This document shows, piece by piece, positions 15,155 through 22,051 of a stretch of DNA of 22,317 nucleotides. Within the stretch, counting starts at the first letter, position 1. Each line of letters starts with the position of its first letter. Below the pieces are notes generated by a model, which searched no databases, was not told the origin of the DNA, and saw nothing but the letters and a program-made list of their open reading frames with translations. This DNA comes from BS750m-G62 sp964577175 (GTDB lineage: Bacteria; Planctomycetota; Phycisphaerae; FEN-1346). Location of the stretch: assembly GCA_964577175.1 (NCBI GenBank), contig CAZNYC010000063.1:1-22317 (forward strand), written 5' to 3'. Both the position numbers and the translations under genes were made by a program.

Positions 15155-15183
15155 ACCTTACGGAAATCGGGGCGCAAAGTCAA
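15155..15183 (-). promoter_or_regulatory. Candidate promoter of the cooC-acsABC section
   Basis: On the minus strand, TTGACT (15178-15183) is followed after exactly 17 nt by TAAGGT (15155-15160). The -35 box matches 5/6 and the -10 box keeps the key T, A and final T. It faces cooC and lies behind folD, so the carbonyl branch can probably be transcribed separately from the folate branch. Confidence 0.6.
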
Positions 15184-15360
15184 GGGTGCGCTTCGCGCGG
15201 GGCGGATCAGGCGTCGCGCGCCCACCCGGATGTTAACGCCGGGATCGCAACGGGCGCGGAGGACAACGGAGAACGGGGTTCAACGGAAACGGCAAGCGCC
15301 GCAGGCCGTGTCAGGCCGCAGGGACTTCTCCCTCCCCCGTCGAGGGAAACGGAGGGGCGG

Positions 15361-16269
15361 TCAGGCGCCGGTCTGGGCGGTGGCGGCCCGGACGGTATTC
15401 CGGAGCAGCATCGCCACCGTGACGGGCCCGACGCCGCCGGGCACGGGCGTGATCCGGCCTGCCACCTCCGAGGCGGAGGCGAAGTCCACATCGCCGACGG
15501 TCTGCATCTTCTTCCTGCCCTTCTCGTTCAGGACGGGGTTGCCCTGGTCATCGAGGACGGCCACGCGGTTGATGCCCACGTCGATGACGGTGGCGCCGGG
15601 CCTCACGTGCTCGCCCGTGACGAGGCCCGCCTTGCCGGCGGCGACGACGAGGATCTCGGCCCCGGTGGTGTGGGCCTTGAGGTCGCGGGTGCCGATGTGA
15701 CAACAGGTGCACGTGCCGAGGGCGTTCGTGATGAGGCAGACGAGCGGTTTGCCGACGATGGGCGAATGGCCGACGACGACGCACTCGGCCCCCTCGAGTT
15801 CGCATCCGGCGAACCGGATGAGTTCGAAGGCGGCGGCGGCGGTGCACGGGATGAGGTCCGCCCCTTCGTAGAAGAGAAGCCGGCCGAGGTTGGCGGCGGT
15901 GATGCCCTCGACGTCCTTTTCGGGGGGGATGCGTTCGGCCATGTCGCGGGCGTTGACGCCCTCGGGCAGCGGCATCTGGAGGAGGATGCCGTGGACGGCG
16001 GCGTCGGCGGCGAGGGCGTTGATCTTCGCGGCCAGGGCGTCGGCGGCCGTGTCGGCGGGCATCTCGACCAGGTCGTACGCGATGCCGGCCTCCTCGCACG
16101 CTTTGGCCTGGCTGCGCGAGTAGATGCGGGCGCCCGGGTTGTCGCCGACGAGGAGGGCGGCGAGTTTGGGCGGGGCGCCGCAGGCCTCCTTGACGGCGTC
16201 GATCTTCGGGGCGAGTTCGCCGCGGATGCGCTCGGCCAGGGCATTGCCGTCGATGAGGGTGGCGGGCAT
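15361..16269 (-). CDS. folD: Methylene-THF dehydrogenase / methenyl-THF cyclohydrolase, with altered cyclohydrolase residue
   Basis: FolD normally converts 10-formyl-THF to methenyl- and then methylene-THF. The 302-aa protein has the typical folate half (GILLQMPLPEG with Gln98; PEKDVEG) and the NAD(P)-binding half (VVVGHSPIVGKPL, VIDVGINRV, ITPVPGGVGPVTVAMLL). The oddity is the catalytic motif: Y50-S-R-S-Q54-A-K has Gln where the E. coli and human enzymes have the catalytic Lys (YVxxK; Lys54/Lys56). The following Asp of KDVDG is also Glu. Between VGINRV and VGDVDF it carries an extra loop of ~15 residues. ATG at 16269 has GGAAGGAA ~9 nt upstream; longer starts pass through the assembly gap. 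Dehydrogenase activity is expected, while cyclohydrolase activity is doubtful. Confidence 0.93.
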   Translation of the reverse strand: MPATLIDGNALAERIRGELAPKIDAVKEACGAPPKLAALLVGDNPGARIYSRSQAKACEEAGIAYDLVEMPADTAADALAAKINALAADAAVHGILLQMPLPEGVNARDMAERIPPEKDVEGITAANLGRLLFYEGADLIPCTAAAAFELIRFAGCELEGAECVVVGHSPIVGKPLVCLITNALGTCTCCHIGTRDLKAHTTGAEILVVAAGKAGLVTGEHVRPGATVIDVGINRVAVLDDQGNPVLNEKGRKKMQTVGDVDFASASEVAGRITPVPGGVGPVTVAMLLRNTVRAATAQTGA

Positions 16270-16303
16270 GAGGGAGAGTTCCTTCCTTGTCAAACCGTGT
16301 TTC

Positions 16304-16666
16304 CCGGATGGCACGCACGGATTGGCAAGCAATCCGTGGCACCCGGCGTCTCGCGCGGCGGGTGNNNNNNNNNNNNNNNNNNNNNNNNNNNNNNNNNNNN
16401 NNNNNNNNNNNNNNNNNNNNNNNNNNNNNNNNNNNNNNNNNNNNNNNNNNNNNNNNNNNNNNNNGCACGGATTGGCAAGCAATCCGTGGCACCCGGCGTC
16501 TCGCGCGGCGGGTGCGGAGACCCGCCGCGCAAATGGCCGACTTAGCGTTGTAGTGTTAACGGTTCTCCGGATGACACGCACGGATTGGCAAGCAATCCGT
16601 GGCACCCGGCGTCTCGCGCGGCGGGTGCGGAGACCCGCCGCGCAAATGGCCGACTTAGCGTTGTAG
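16304..16666. repeat. Tandem ~113-bp repeat, three visible copies
   Basis: Each unit runs from CCGGATGRCACGCACGG to TTAGCGTTGTAG and contains two hairpins: CACGGATTG / CAATCCGTG with a GCAAG loop, then the family-B palindrome. Units begin at 16304 (cut off by the gap at 16365), before 16465 (left part in the gap) and at 16567. The two complete 3' halves are 113 bp apart and nearly identical, so they are recent duplicates. Confidence 0.85.
16365..16464. other. Assembly gap (100 N)
   Basis: This is exactly 100 unknown bases, the conventional filler for a gap of unknown size. The same repeat lies on both sides, so the assembler most likely could not resolve the copy number. The count of repeat units and the folD-metF distance are therefore unreliable. 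Confidence 0.95.
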
Positions 16667-16673
16667 GCAACGC

Positions 16674-16691
16674 GTGGGTGCAAGCACCCAC
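16674..16691 (-). terminator. Stem-loop just after metF
   Basis: GTGGGTG and CACCCAC pair around a 4-nt loop, 10 nt after the metF stop codon, with GTAGG / CCTAC able to extend the stem. There is no T-run, so it may be a weak terminator or a 3'-end stabiliser between metF and folD. Confidence 0.35.
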
Positions 16692-16701
16692 CCTACCATC
16701 C

Positions 16702-17583
16702 TCACGCCAGGTCGGCGTGGGCGATGATGTCCGGCACCACGTCGTCCCAGCCGAGGGTCATGAGGTGGGCCCCGCGGCACATGGGTTTCATCTGGCGGAT
16801 GAGGTCGCCCGCGATCTCGGCCGAGACCTTCTTGCGGTCCTCCTTGGGCGTATCGGCCAGGCGCTGGACGATGGGGTCGGGCACCCGGACGCCCGGCACG
16901 TTGTTATTCATGTATTTGGCCATACCGGCCGATTTCAGGAGGACGATGCCCACCAGGACGGGCACGTCGATGCCCTCGGCCGCCGCCGCGAACTGCTCGA
17001 ACCGGGCCGGGTCGTACACGGCCTGGGTCTGGACGAACTGGGCGCCCGCCTGGACCTTCTTGGCGAGTTTGAGGATCTGCGGTTCCATCGGCTCGGCGCC
17101 GGGCGCGACGACGCACCCCTTGAAGAATGCGGGCGCCCCGTCCAATTCGTTGCCGACCAGGTCCCGGCCGGCCTCCAGTTCCGCCGCCGTATGGATCAGT
17201 TGGACCGAGTCCACGTCGTAGACGGGCTTGGCCTGGGGATGGTCGCCCATCAGGACGTGGTCGCCGGTCAGGAGGAGGACGTTCTCGATGCCGAGGACGG
17301 CGGCCGAGAGGAGGTCGCTCTCCAGGGCCAGGCGGTTCCGGTCGCGGCAGACGACCTGGTACACCGGTTCGATGCCGCGGTCGAGGAGCAGCCGGCAGAC
17401 GGCGAGCGAGCCGGTCCGCATGACGGCCGTCTGCAGTTCCGTGACGTTGACGGCCAGGACGCGGCCCTTGAGGTGGCGCTCGGCCTCCTCCAGGACGGGT
17501 TCGACGTGGGTGCCCTTGGGCGGACCGACCTCGCCGGTGACGGCGAACCGTCCGGCGTCCAGCGCCTCGCGGAGATGGCTCAT
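16702..17583 (-). CDS. metF: Methylenetetrahydrofolate reductase, catalytic subunit
   Basis: MetF reduces methylene-THF to methyl-THF, the last step of the methyl branch. The 293-aa flavoprotein TIM barrel shows the conserved Glu18 (TGEVGPPKG), the CRDRNR motif at 79-84, the FAD-site LLLTGDH with Asp108, and NELDGAPAF and QTQAVYD downstream. The length is that of short bacterial MetF without a regulatory domain. ATG at 17583 overlaps the stop of metV by 4 nt (ATGA), so the two are probably translationally coupled and form the MetFV pair known from acetogens. No HdrA/MvhD-like bifurcation subunits or RnfC2 are nearby, so the electron donor cannot be inferred. Confidence 0.94.
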   Translation of the reverse strand: MSHLREALDAGRFAVTGEVGPPKGTHVEPVLEEAERHLKGRVLAVNVTELQTAVMRTGSLAVCRLLLDRGIEPVYQVVCRDRNRLALESDLLSAAVLGIENVLLLTGDHVLMGDHPQAKPVYDVDSVQLIHTAAELEAGRDLVGNELDGAPAFFKGCVVAPGAEPMEPQILKLAKKVQAGAQFVQTQAVYDPARFEQFAAAAEGIDVPVLVGIVLLKSAGMAKYMNNNVPGVRVPDPIVQRLADTPKEDRKKVSAEIAGDLIRQMKPMCRGAHLMTLGWDDVVPDIIAHADLA

Positions 17584-18281
17584 GCGGGGTCCTTTTGCGA
17601 TGCCGCGTTCTTCGTCTTGGGCCGCTCGGGCTTCGGCCAGCGATAGGCCCGCGGGTGATGGTGGCCGCTGTGGTCGTGCGGCGACTGGACGGGTGCCACC
17701 TTATCCAGATGGCCGCGGGCTTTCAAGCGCTCGTAGATGAGGAGCCAGGCGCAGTCCTTGTCCGGGTCGACCTCGCATTTGCCGTCCTCCGTGTAGCCGC
17801 CGCAGGGACCGTTCAGGAGGCCCTTCGAGCACCGGGTGACGGGGCAGATGCCGTCGGTCATCTCCAGGAGGCACTCGTTGCAGACGGAACACTTCTCCTC
17901 GTACCGCCCGAGGGCCTGGACCTCGCCGACGAAGAGGCTCTCCGCCCCCGGGTGGACCTGGACCTCCTCCAGCCGGTCGCCGAGGCTCTGCACCCCCGTG
18001 CCGCAGGCCAGCACGAGGATGGCGTCGGCGGCGTCGATCTCGTCCTGATGCTGCTTGATGCCGTCGCGGACGCCGCTCCGGCGGCAGGCGGTGTCGAAGA
18101 CGTGCTTGCCGGTGACGGTCTTGCCGGCCTCGGTAAGGCGGCGTTCCATGCGCCTGAGTTCCTCCTCGCCGCCCACCTTGCAGGCGGTGGCGCACTCGGC
18201 GCAGCCGGCCAGGAAGATCTTCTCCTCGTCGGCCATCCCGGCGAGGAGGTCGTCGAAGTCCTTCTGCTTGAGTATGATCAT
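17580..18281 (-). CDS. metV: Cysteine-rich MetV subunit of methylenetetrahydrofolate reductase
   Basis: MetV is the iron-sulfur/zinc partner of MetF that passes electrons to its flavin. The 233-aa protein has cysteines at 27, 30 and 34 (GCAECATAC), 66, 93, then 131, 134 and 137 (CSVCNEC), 146, 151, 160, 169 and 177, including the family stretch CPVTRCSKGLLNGPCGGYTEDGKCEV. The C-terminus adds a histidine-rich tail (PHDHSGHHHPRAYRW, about residues 201-215) and a Lys/Pro-rich end that do not look like part of the conserved core. ATG at 18281 (MIILKQK) is chosen over an upstream in-frame ATG at 18329 because AAGGAA lies 6-7 nt before it and the extra 16 residues are basic and non-conserved in appearance. 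It overlaps metF by 4 nt. Confidence 0.92.
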   Translation of the reverse strand: MIILKQKDFDDLLAGMADEEKIFLAGCAECATACKVGGEEELRRMERRLTEAGKTVTGKHVFDTACRRSGVRDGIKQHQDEIDAADAILVLACGTGVQSLGDRLEEVQVHPGAESLFVGEVQALGRYEEKCSVCNECLLEMTDGICPVTRCSKGLLNGPCGGYTEDGKCEVDPDKDCAWLLIYERLKARGHLDKVAPVQSPHDHSGHHHPRAYRWPKPERPKTKNAASQKDPA

Positions 18282-18361
18282 TTGCCATTCCTTCGTGCGA
18301 TGATGCTTTCTCCGGCTTCGCGGAGCCACCTTTCCGAACGTCGCTCATACGCCCCTGGCGT

Positions 18362-18459
18362 TGTCATTCTGAGGCCCGCATACGGGCCGAAGAACCTCGC
18401 CGTGGCCATTGCCGTGTTGCCGTTCGCACGGCGACACCCTTCGTTTCGCTCAGGGTCAC
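18362..18459. repeat. Long-stem element (family A), copy 6, degraded
   Basis: It lies between metV and fhs. The left arm TGTCATTCTGAGG is intact, the core is CGAAGAACCTCGCC ... GTTCGCACGGCGACACCCTTCG in decayed form, and the right arm has drifted to CGCTCAGGGTCACA. It is the most diverged copy. Confidence 0.7.
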
Positions 18460-18470
18460 AGCGCCATTGG

Positions 18471-18498
18471 GCGCGGCAGGTCGGGAGACCCGCCGCGC
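18471..18498. repeat. Family B palindrome between metV and fhs
   Basis: GCGCGGCAGGTC and GACCCGCCGCGC flank a short GGGA loop about 50 bp after the fhs stop codon. It directly follows family-A copy 6. Confidence 0.8.
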
Positions 18499-18550
18499 GG
18501 GAGGCCGCGCCTTCGCGTGCCTCTATCCTATTATTCGCGCGCGGGGGTTG

Positions 18551-20239
18551 CTAGAAAAGTCCCACCACGTCGCCGTTTTCGTCGATGTCGACGTTCTGCC
18601 CCGCCGGCGTGGTCGGCAGGCCGGGCATCGTCTTCATCGTGCCGCACAGCGGATACAGGAACCCGGCGCCCACGGAGGCCCGGATGTCGCGGACGGGGAA
18701 CTCGTACCCGGTGGGCGCCCCTTTCCAGGCCCCCTCGTGCGAGAGGCTGAGGTGCGTCTTGGCCATGCACAGGGGCAGGTTCCCCCAGCCGAGGTCCTCG
18801 AACCGGGCGATGGCCCGCTCGGCCGCCTTCTCGTACGTGACGCCGGCGGCCCCGTACATCTTGGTGGCGATGGTCTCGATCTTCTCCTTGATGGAGGCGT
18901 CCGTGTCGTAGAGGAAACGGAAATCGCTCTTCTCTTCGCAGGCGTCGGCGACGGCCTCGGCCAGGTCGGTTCCGCCCTTGCCGCCCTCCGCCCACACGTT
19001 GGACCGGCACACGGCGAGGGCGCCGGCGGCCTCGGCCCGCTGGCGGATGACCTCCTGCTCGCTCTCGGCGTCGGTGTCGAAGGCGTTGACGGCCACGACG
19101 CACGGCACGCCGTGCAGGCGGACGTTCTCGATCTGCTTCTCGAGGTTCGCGCAGCCCTCGGCCACCGAGTCCGGGTCCTCCTTCAGCAGGGCTTCGTCGA
19201 GCGGTTTGCCGGCCGAGACCTTGAACCGCCCGCTGTGCATCTTCAGGGCCCGGACGGTGGCCACCAGGACCACGCAGTCCGGCACGAGGCCCGAGTACCG
19301 GCACTTGATGTTCATAAACTTCTCCATGCCGATATCCGCCCCGAACCCCGACTCCGTGACCACGTAGTCCGCCAGGCGCGTGGCGATGAGGTCCGCCAGG
19401 ATCGACGAGTTGCCGTGCGCGATGTTCGCAAACGGCCCCGCGTGGACGAAGCACGGCGTGTGCTCCAGCGTCTGGAGCAGCGTGGGCTTGACGGCGTCCT
19501 TCATCAGGACGGTCATGGCGCCGGCCACCTTGAGGTCCTCGCACGTGACGGGCGAGCCGTCGCGGCGCCAGGCGGCGACCATGCGGCCGAGGCGCCGGCG
19601 GATGTCGTCCAGGCCGGTCGTCAGGCCCAGGATGGCCATCACCTCGCTGGCGACGGAGATATCGAAGCCCGTCCGTCGGACGATGCCGGACCCCAGGCCC
19701 GTGACGACCTCGTCCAGGGCCCACCGGTCGCTGACGTCCACCACCCGCCGCAGCGAGGCGGCGTAGGGATCGATGTCCAGCGGGTTGCCGTGGTAGATCG
19801 AGTTATCCACAAACGCACAGGCGAGGTTGTTGGCGAGGCTGACGGCGTGGATGTCGCCGGTGAGGTGGAGGTTGAAGTCCTCCATGGGGATGACCTGGCT
19901 CCAGCCGCCGCCGGCCGCCCCGCCCTTGATGCCGAAGACCGGGCCGAGGCTGGGCTGGCGGATGCAGGTGCAGACCTGCTTGCCGATCTCGTGAAGCGCC
20001 ATCGACAGGCCGATCGTCGTGACGGTCTTGCCCTCGCCCAGGGGCGTGGGCGTGATGGCCGTCACGTCGATATATTTGCCGCGCGGCGCGTCGCGGAGGC
20101 GGTCCAGGACCGAGAGGTCCACCTTCGCCTTGTGGTCGCCGTAGCATTCCAGTTCGTCCTCGTGGACGCCGAGGGCGTCGGCGATCTCGCGAATCGGCTT
20201 GGGCTGGACGGTGTGGGCAATCTCCAGGTCACTGGGCAT
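18551..20239 (-). CDS. fhs: Formate--tetrahydrofolate ligase, C1-THF-synthase-like subgroup
   Basis: Fhs activates formate with ATP to 10-formyl-THF, the entry step of the methyl branch. The 562-aa length is normal. The ATP site reads TPLGEGKTVTTIGLSMAL (about residues 65-82). The next signature reads RQPSLGPVFGIKGGAAGGGW, whereas classical bacterial enzymes have REPSLGP and GGAAGGGY. From memory, RQPS, EKFMNIKCRYSGL, NLPLCMAKTHLSLSH and DIRASVGAGFLYPL are all typical of the synthetase domain of eukaryotic C1-THF synthase. ATG at 20239 has GAGAGG about 7 nt upstream. It is the first gene of the minus-strand cluster, divergent from the sugar-isomerase-like gene, with a candidate promoter at 20377-20406. 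No mutation breaks the frame. Confidence 0.95.
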   Translation of the reverse strand: MPSDLEIAHTVQPKPIREIADALGVHEDELECYGDHKAKVDLSVLDRLRDAPRGKYIDVTAITPTPLGEGKTVTTIGLSMALHEIGKQVCTCIRQPSLGPVFGIKGGAAGGGWSQVIPMEDFNLHLTGDIHAVSLANNLACAFVDNSIYHGNPLDIDPYAASLRRVVDVSDRWALDEVVTGLGSGIVRRTGFDISVASEVMAILGLTTGLDDIRRRLGRMVAAWRRDGSPVTCEDLKVAGAMTVLMKDAVKPTLLQTLEHTPCFVHAGPFANIAHGNSSILADLIATRLADYVVTESGFGADIGMEKFMNIKCRYSGLVPDCVVLVATVRALKMHSGRFKVSAGKPLDEALLKEDPDSVAEGCANLEKQIENVRLHGVPCVVAVNAFDTDAESEQEVIRQRAEAAGALAVCRSNVWAEGGKGGTDLAEAVADACEEKSDFRFLYDTDASIKEKIETIATKMYGAAGVTYEKAAERAIARFEDLGWGNLPLCMAKTHLSLSHEGAWKGAPTGYEFPVRDIRASVGAGFLYPLCGTMKTMPGLPTTPAGQNVDIDENGDVVGLF

Positions 20240-20602
20240 GGCCGGCCTCTCGGGTTCGTGTCACGTTTCGTCGCGCGGATGCAGGGCGCCCGCGCGGGTG
20301 GACGGCGTCCCGGCCCCGCGGCCGGTACGCGCCTGCCCCTCACCTATACGTCGGCAATCCGCGGGGGCCTTGTTACATGATAAACGCCGGCGGTGGCGGG
20401 ATGCAACCGGGATGCGATTCGGCGGGCGGACCCGTCGGGGGGGCCGGGCGTTTTCGTCCTTGCCTTCCCCGCCCGCTTGTGGTGGAATTCATGCCGTGAC
20501 GGCGATTCGTCCGGCCGGCCTCCGGGGGCGCGGACCCGCGGCGGGCAAGGGGGCGGGCCGCCGCCCGTCCCCGTGCATCTCAACCCAAAGGAGGAAATGG
20601 CC
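20240..20602. other. Divergent promoter region between fhs and the Tat-exported protein gene
   Basis: No gene is seen; the open frame extending leftward from the plus-strand gene lacks a start with a ribosome-binding site. The left part contains GC-rich self-complementary sequence and the candidate fhs promoter. No convincing promoter for the plus-strand gene was found apart from its very strong ribosome-binding site at 20588-20596. None of the repeat families enters this region. Confidence 0.5.
20377..20406 (-). promoter_or_regulatory. Candidate promoter of fhs
   Basis: On the minus strand, TTGCAT (20401-20406) and TATCAT (20377-20382) are 18 nt apart. The -10 box matches 5/6 but the -35 box only 3/6. 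It would give a leader of about 130 nt before fhs. Confidence 0.4.
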
Positions 20603-22036
20603 ATGTGTGAACAGTGCACCCGACGCACGTTCCTGGAAACCGGTGTGGCGGCGGGCGGCCTCATGCTTGCCGGGGCGGCCTGGACGCACGCCCGCGCGGC
20701 CGAGGTGCCGCCCAAACCCCGCACCAAGGCCCGCATCTGCGTCATCTTCACCGGCCGGCCCGGGCCGGCGGACCGCGGATGGAACGCCGACGCCACCCAG
20801 AGGCAGACGATGCAGGCCCGCCTGACGAAGGCCGAGCAGGCCCTCGGCAACGTCGACCTCGTCATCGGCCAGTCCACCGCGCCCGACCAGACCGCCGCCC
20901 TCCTCGAGAAGGCCGGCCCCGCCACGCCCGTCCTGGCGATCAACCTGAACTGCTTCGCCCTGACGCGGGTCGTCCAACCGATTCTCGACCAGAACCGCCC
21001 CATGGCCGTCTTCTCCCTGCCCGCCAGCGGCCACGACTGGATGTACCCCCACCGGTGGCAGCGGCAGGGGCACCCCGTCACCCTCCTGCCCAGCAGCGAC
21101 TACGACGAACTCGAACGGGCGCTGCGGCTGCTGCGCGTCATCCCGATGCTGCGGCAGACGCGGATGCTCCTCTTCCCGCCGGCCCGGGGCACGGCTGCCG
21201 CCCGCTCGCCGGAGGAGGTCAGGAAACGTCTCGGCGCCGACGTCGTGGCCGTCGACGAGAAGGAGTTCAACGACCTCATTGACGCCGCCGACGCCAAGGC
21301 CTGCAACGCCGAGGCCGCACGATGGACCCAGGGGGCGAAGGAAATCCTCGAGCCCACCGCCGACGACATCGCCAAGGCCGCACGCGTCAGCATCGCCCTG
21401 CAGAACCTCATGGAGCAGCAGCAGGCCCAGGGCCTGGCCATCGGCACCTGCATGGGATGGCTGCCCAAGGGGTTCCCGTGCCTGGGCTTTGCCCGCCTGC
21501 GCGACGCCGGCCTCCCCGCCGCCTGCGAGGGCGACATGGACTCGCTCCTCACGATGCTCGTGCTCCAGTACGCGTTCGACCGGGCCGGCTTCCAGGGCAA
21601 CGCCACCTTCGACACCTCCAAGGGCGCCCTCTGGACCGCCCACTGCACCGCCCCGCTGCGGATGGACGGACCGGACGGCAAGCCCGCCCCCTATCTGCTC
21701 CGCGGCCACAGCGAAGTGCGCGGCAGCGGGTGCGTGCCGGAGGTCCAGTACCGCGTGGGCGAGACCGTCACCCGCACCAAGTTCGTGGACCTCGACACGA
21801 TCCTCGTCTCGACGGGCAAGATCATCGAGGTGCCCGAGCGGAGCGTCCGGGCCTGCCGCACGCAGATCGTCACCGAGGTCCGCGACGCCGCCCGGATGGC
21901 CGTCAACTGGAGCAAGGCCCTCGACACCGAGGACGCCATGACCCTGCTGCACCGGGTGGTGGTCTACGGCGACCACATGGACAGCCTCGGCCACCTGGCG
22001 CGGCTGATGGGGTTGAACGTGGTGGAGGAAGGGTGA
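20603..22036 (+). CDS. Tat-exported L-fucose/arabinose-isomerase-fold protein
   Basis: This 477-aa protein has a twin-arginine signal: CTRRTFLET with Arg7-Arg8, a hydrophobic stretch to about residue 26, and a likely cut after Ala-Arg-Ala at 30-32. The mature part resembles the sugar-isomerase-like proteins with the FucI/AraA fold, with GTCMGWLPKGFPCLGFARLRDAG, CEGDMDSLLTMLVLQYAF and HCTAPLRM in the C-terminal half. Export across the membrane makes a classical cytoplasmic isomerase role questionable; the substrate is unknown. ATG at 20603 is chosen because AGGAGG lies 8 nt upstream; an ATG two codons earlier is too close to that site. It is the only plus-strand gene and is probably unrelated to the acetyl-CoA pathway. 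Such exported sugar-isomerase-like proteins are common in Planctomycetota and relatives, as far as I recall. Confidence 0.75.
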   Translation: MCEQCTRRTFLETGVAAGGLMLAGAAWTHARAAEVPPKPRTKARICVIFTGRPGPADRGWNADATQRQTMQARLTKAEQALGNVDLVIGQSTAPDQTAALLEKAGPATPVLAINLNCFALTRVVQPILDQNRPMAVFSLPASGHDWMYPHRWQRQGHPVTLLPSSDYDELERALRLLRVIPMLRQTRMLLFPPARGTAAARSPEEVRKRLGADVVAVDEKEFNDLIDAADAKACNAEAARWTQGAKEILEPTADDIAKAARVSIALQNLMEQQQAQGLAIGTCMGWLPKGFPCLGFARLRDAGLPAACEGDMDSLLTMLVLQYAFDRAGFQGNATFDTSKGALWTAHCTAPLRMDGPDGKPAPYLLRGHSEVRGSGCVPEVQYRVGETVTRTKFVDLDTILVSTGKIIEVPERSVRACRTQIVTEVRDAARMAVNWSKALDTEDAMTLLHRVVVYGDHMDSLGHLARLMGLNVVEEG

Positions 22037-22051
22037 ACGGCCTCGCGGATG

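Larger units (their letters stand above)
14943..15360. other. 418-bp spacer between folD and cooC: promoter and leader
   Basis: No gene is seen. The minus strand has a good promoter at 15155-15183, giving a leader of roughly 200 nt before cooC. That leader contains a 20-bp palindrome (15006-15025) and a strongly self-complementary run of C and G near 15030-15063. The part from about 15190 to the folD stop shows no repeat family and no convincing terminator. Confidence 0.5.
16270..16701. other. folD-metF spacer: tandem repeats and an assembly gap
   Basis: No gene is seen. Nearly all of the region is taken up by three copies of a ~113-bp repeat, one of them interrupted by the run of N, plus a stem-loop after metF. 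Open frames crossing it contain unknown residues and are artefacts. The true length is unknown. Confidence 0.7.

Noticed and set aside
12267..15236. Plus-strand open frame of 989 codons opposite acsA and cooC
   Set aside because: It is the complement of acsA and cooC, whose metal-ligand motifs are intact on the minus strand; it has no ribosome-binding site and no recognisable family.
16304..16666. Possible CRISPR array (direct repeats with hairpins)
   Set aside because: Units are 113 bp, nearly identical over their whole length with no variable spacers, and there are no cas genes; this is a tandem duplication of intergenic repeats.
15361..16683. Longer FolD starting upstream of the N gap
   Set aside because: The extension is read through unknown bases and repeat DNA; a normal start with a ribosome-binding site and the conserved N-terminus is at 16269.
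18551..20239. Non-functional Fhs because of the E-to-Q change in REPSLGP
   Set aside because: Glutamine at this place is, as I recall, normal in eukaryotic C1-THF synthases, and the rest of the active site is intact; it looks like a subgroup feature.
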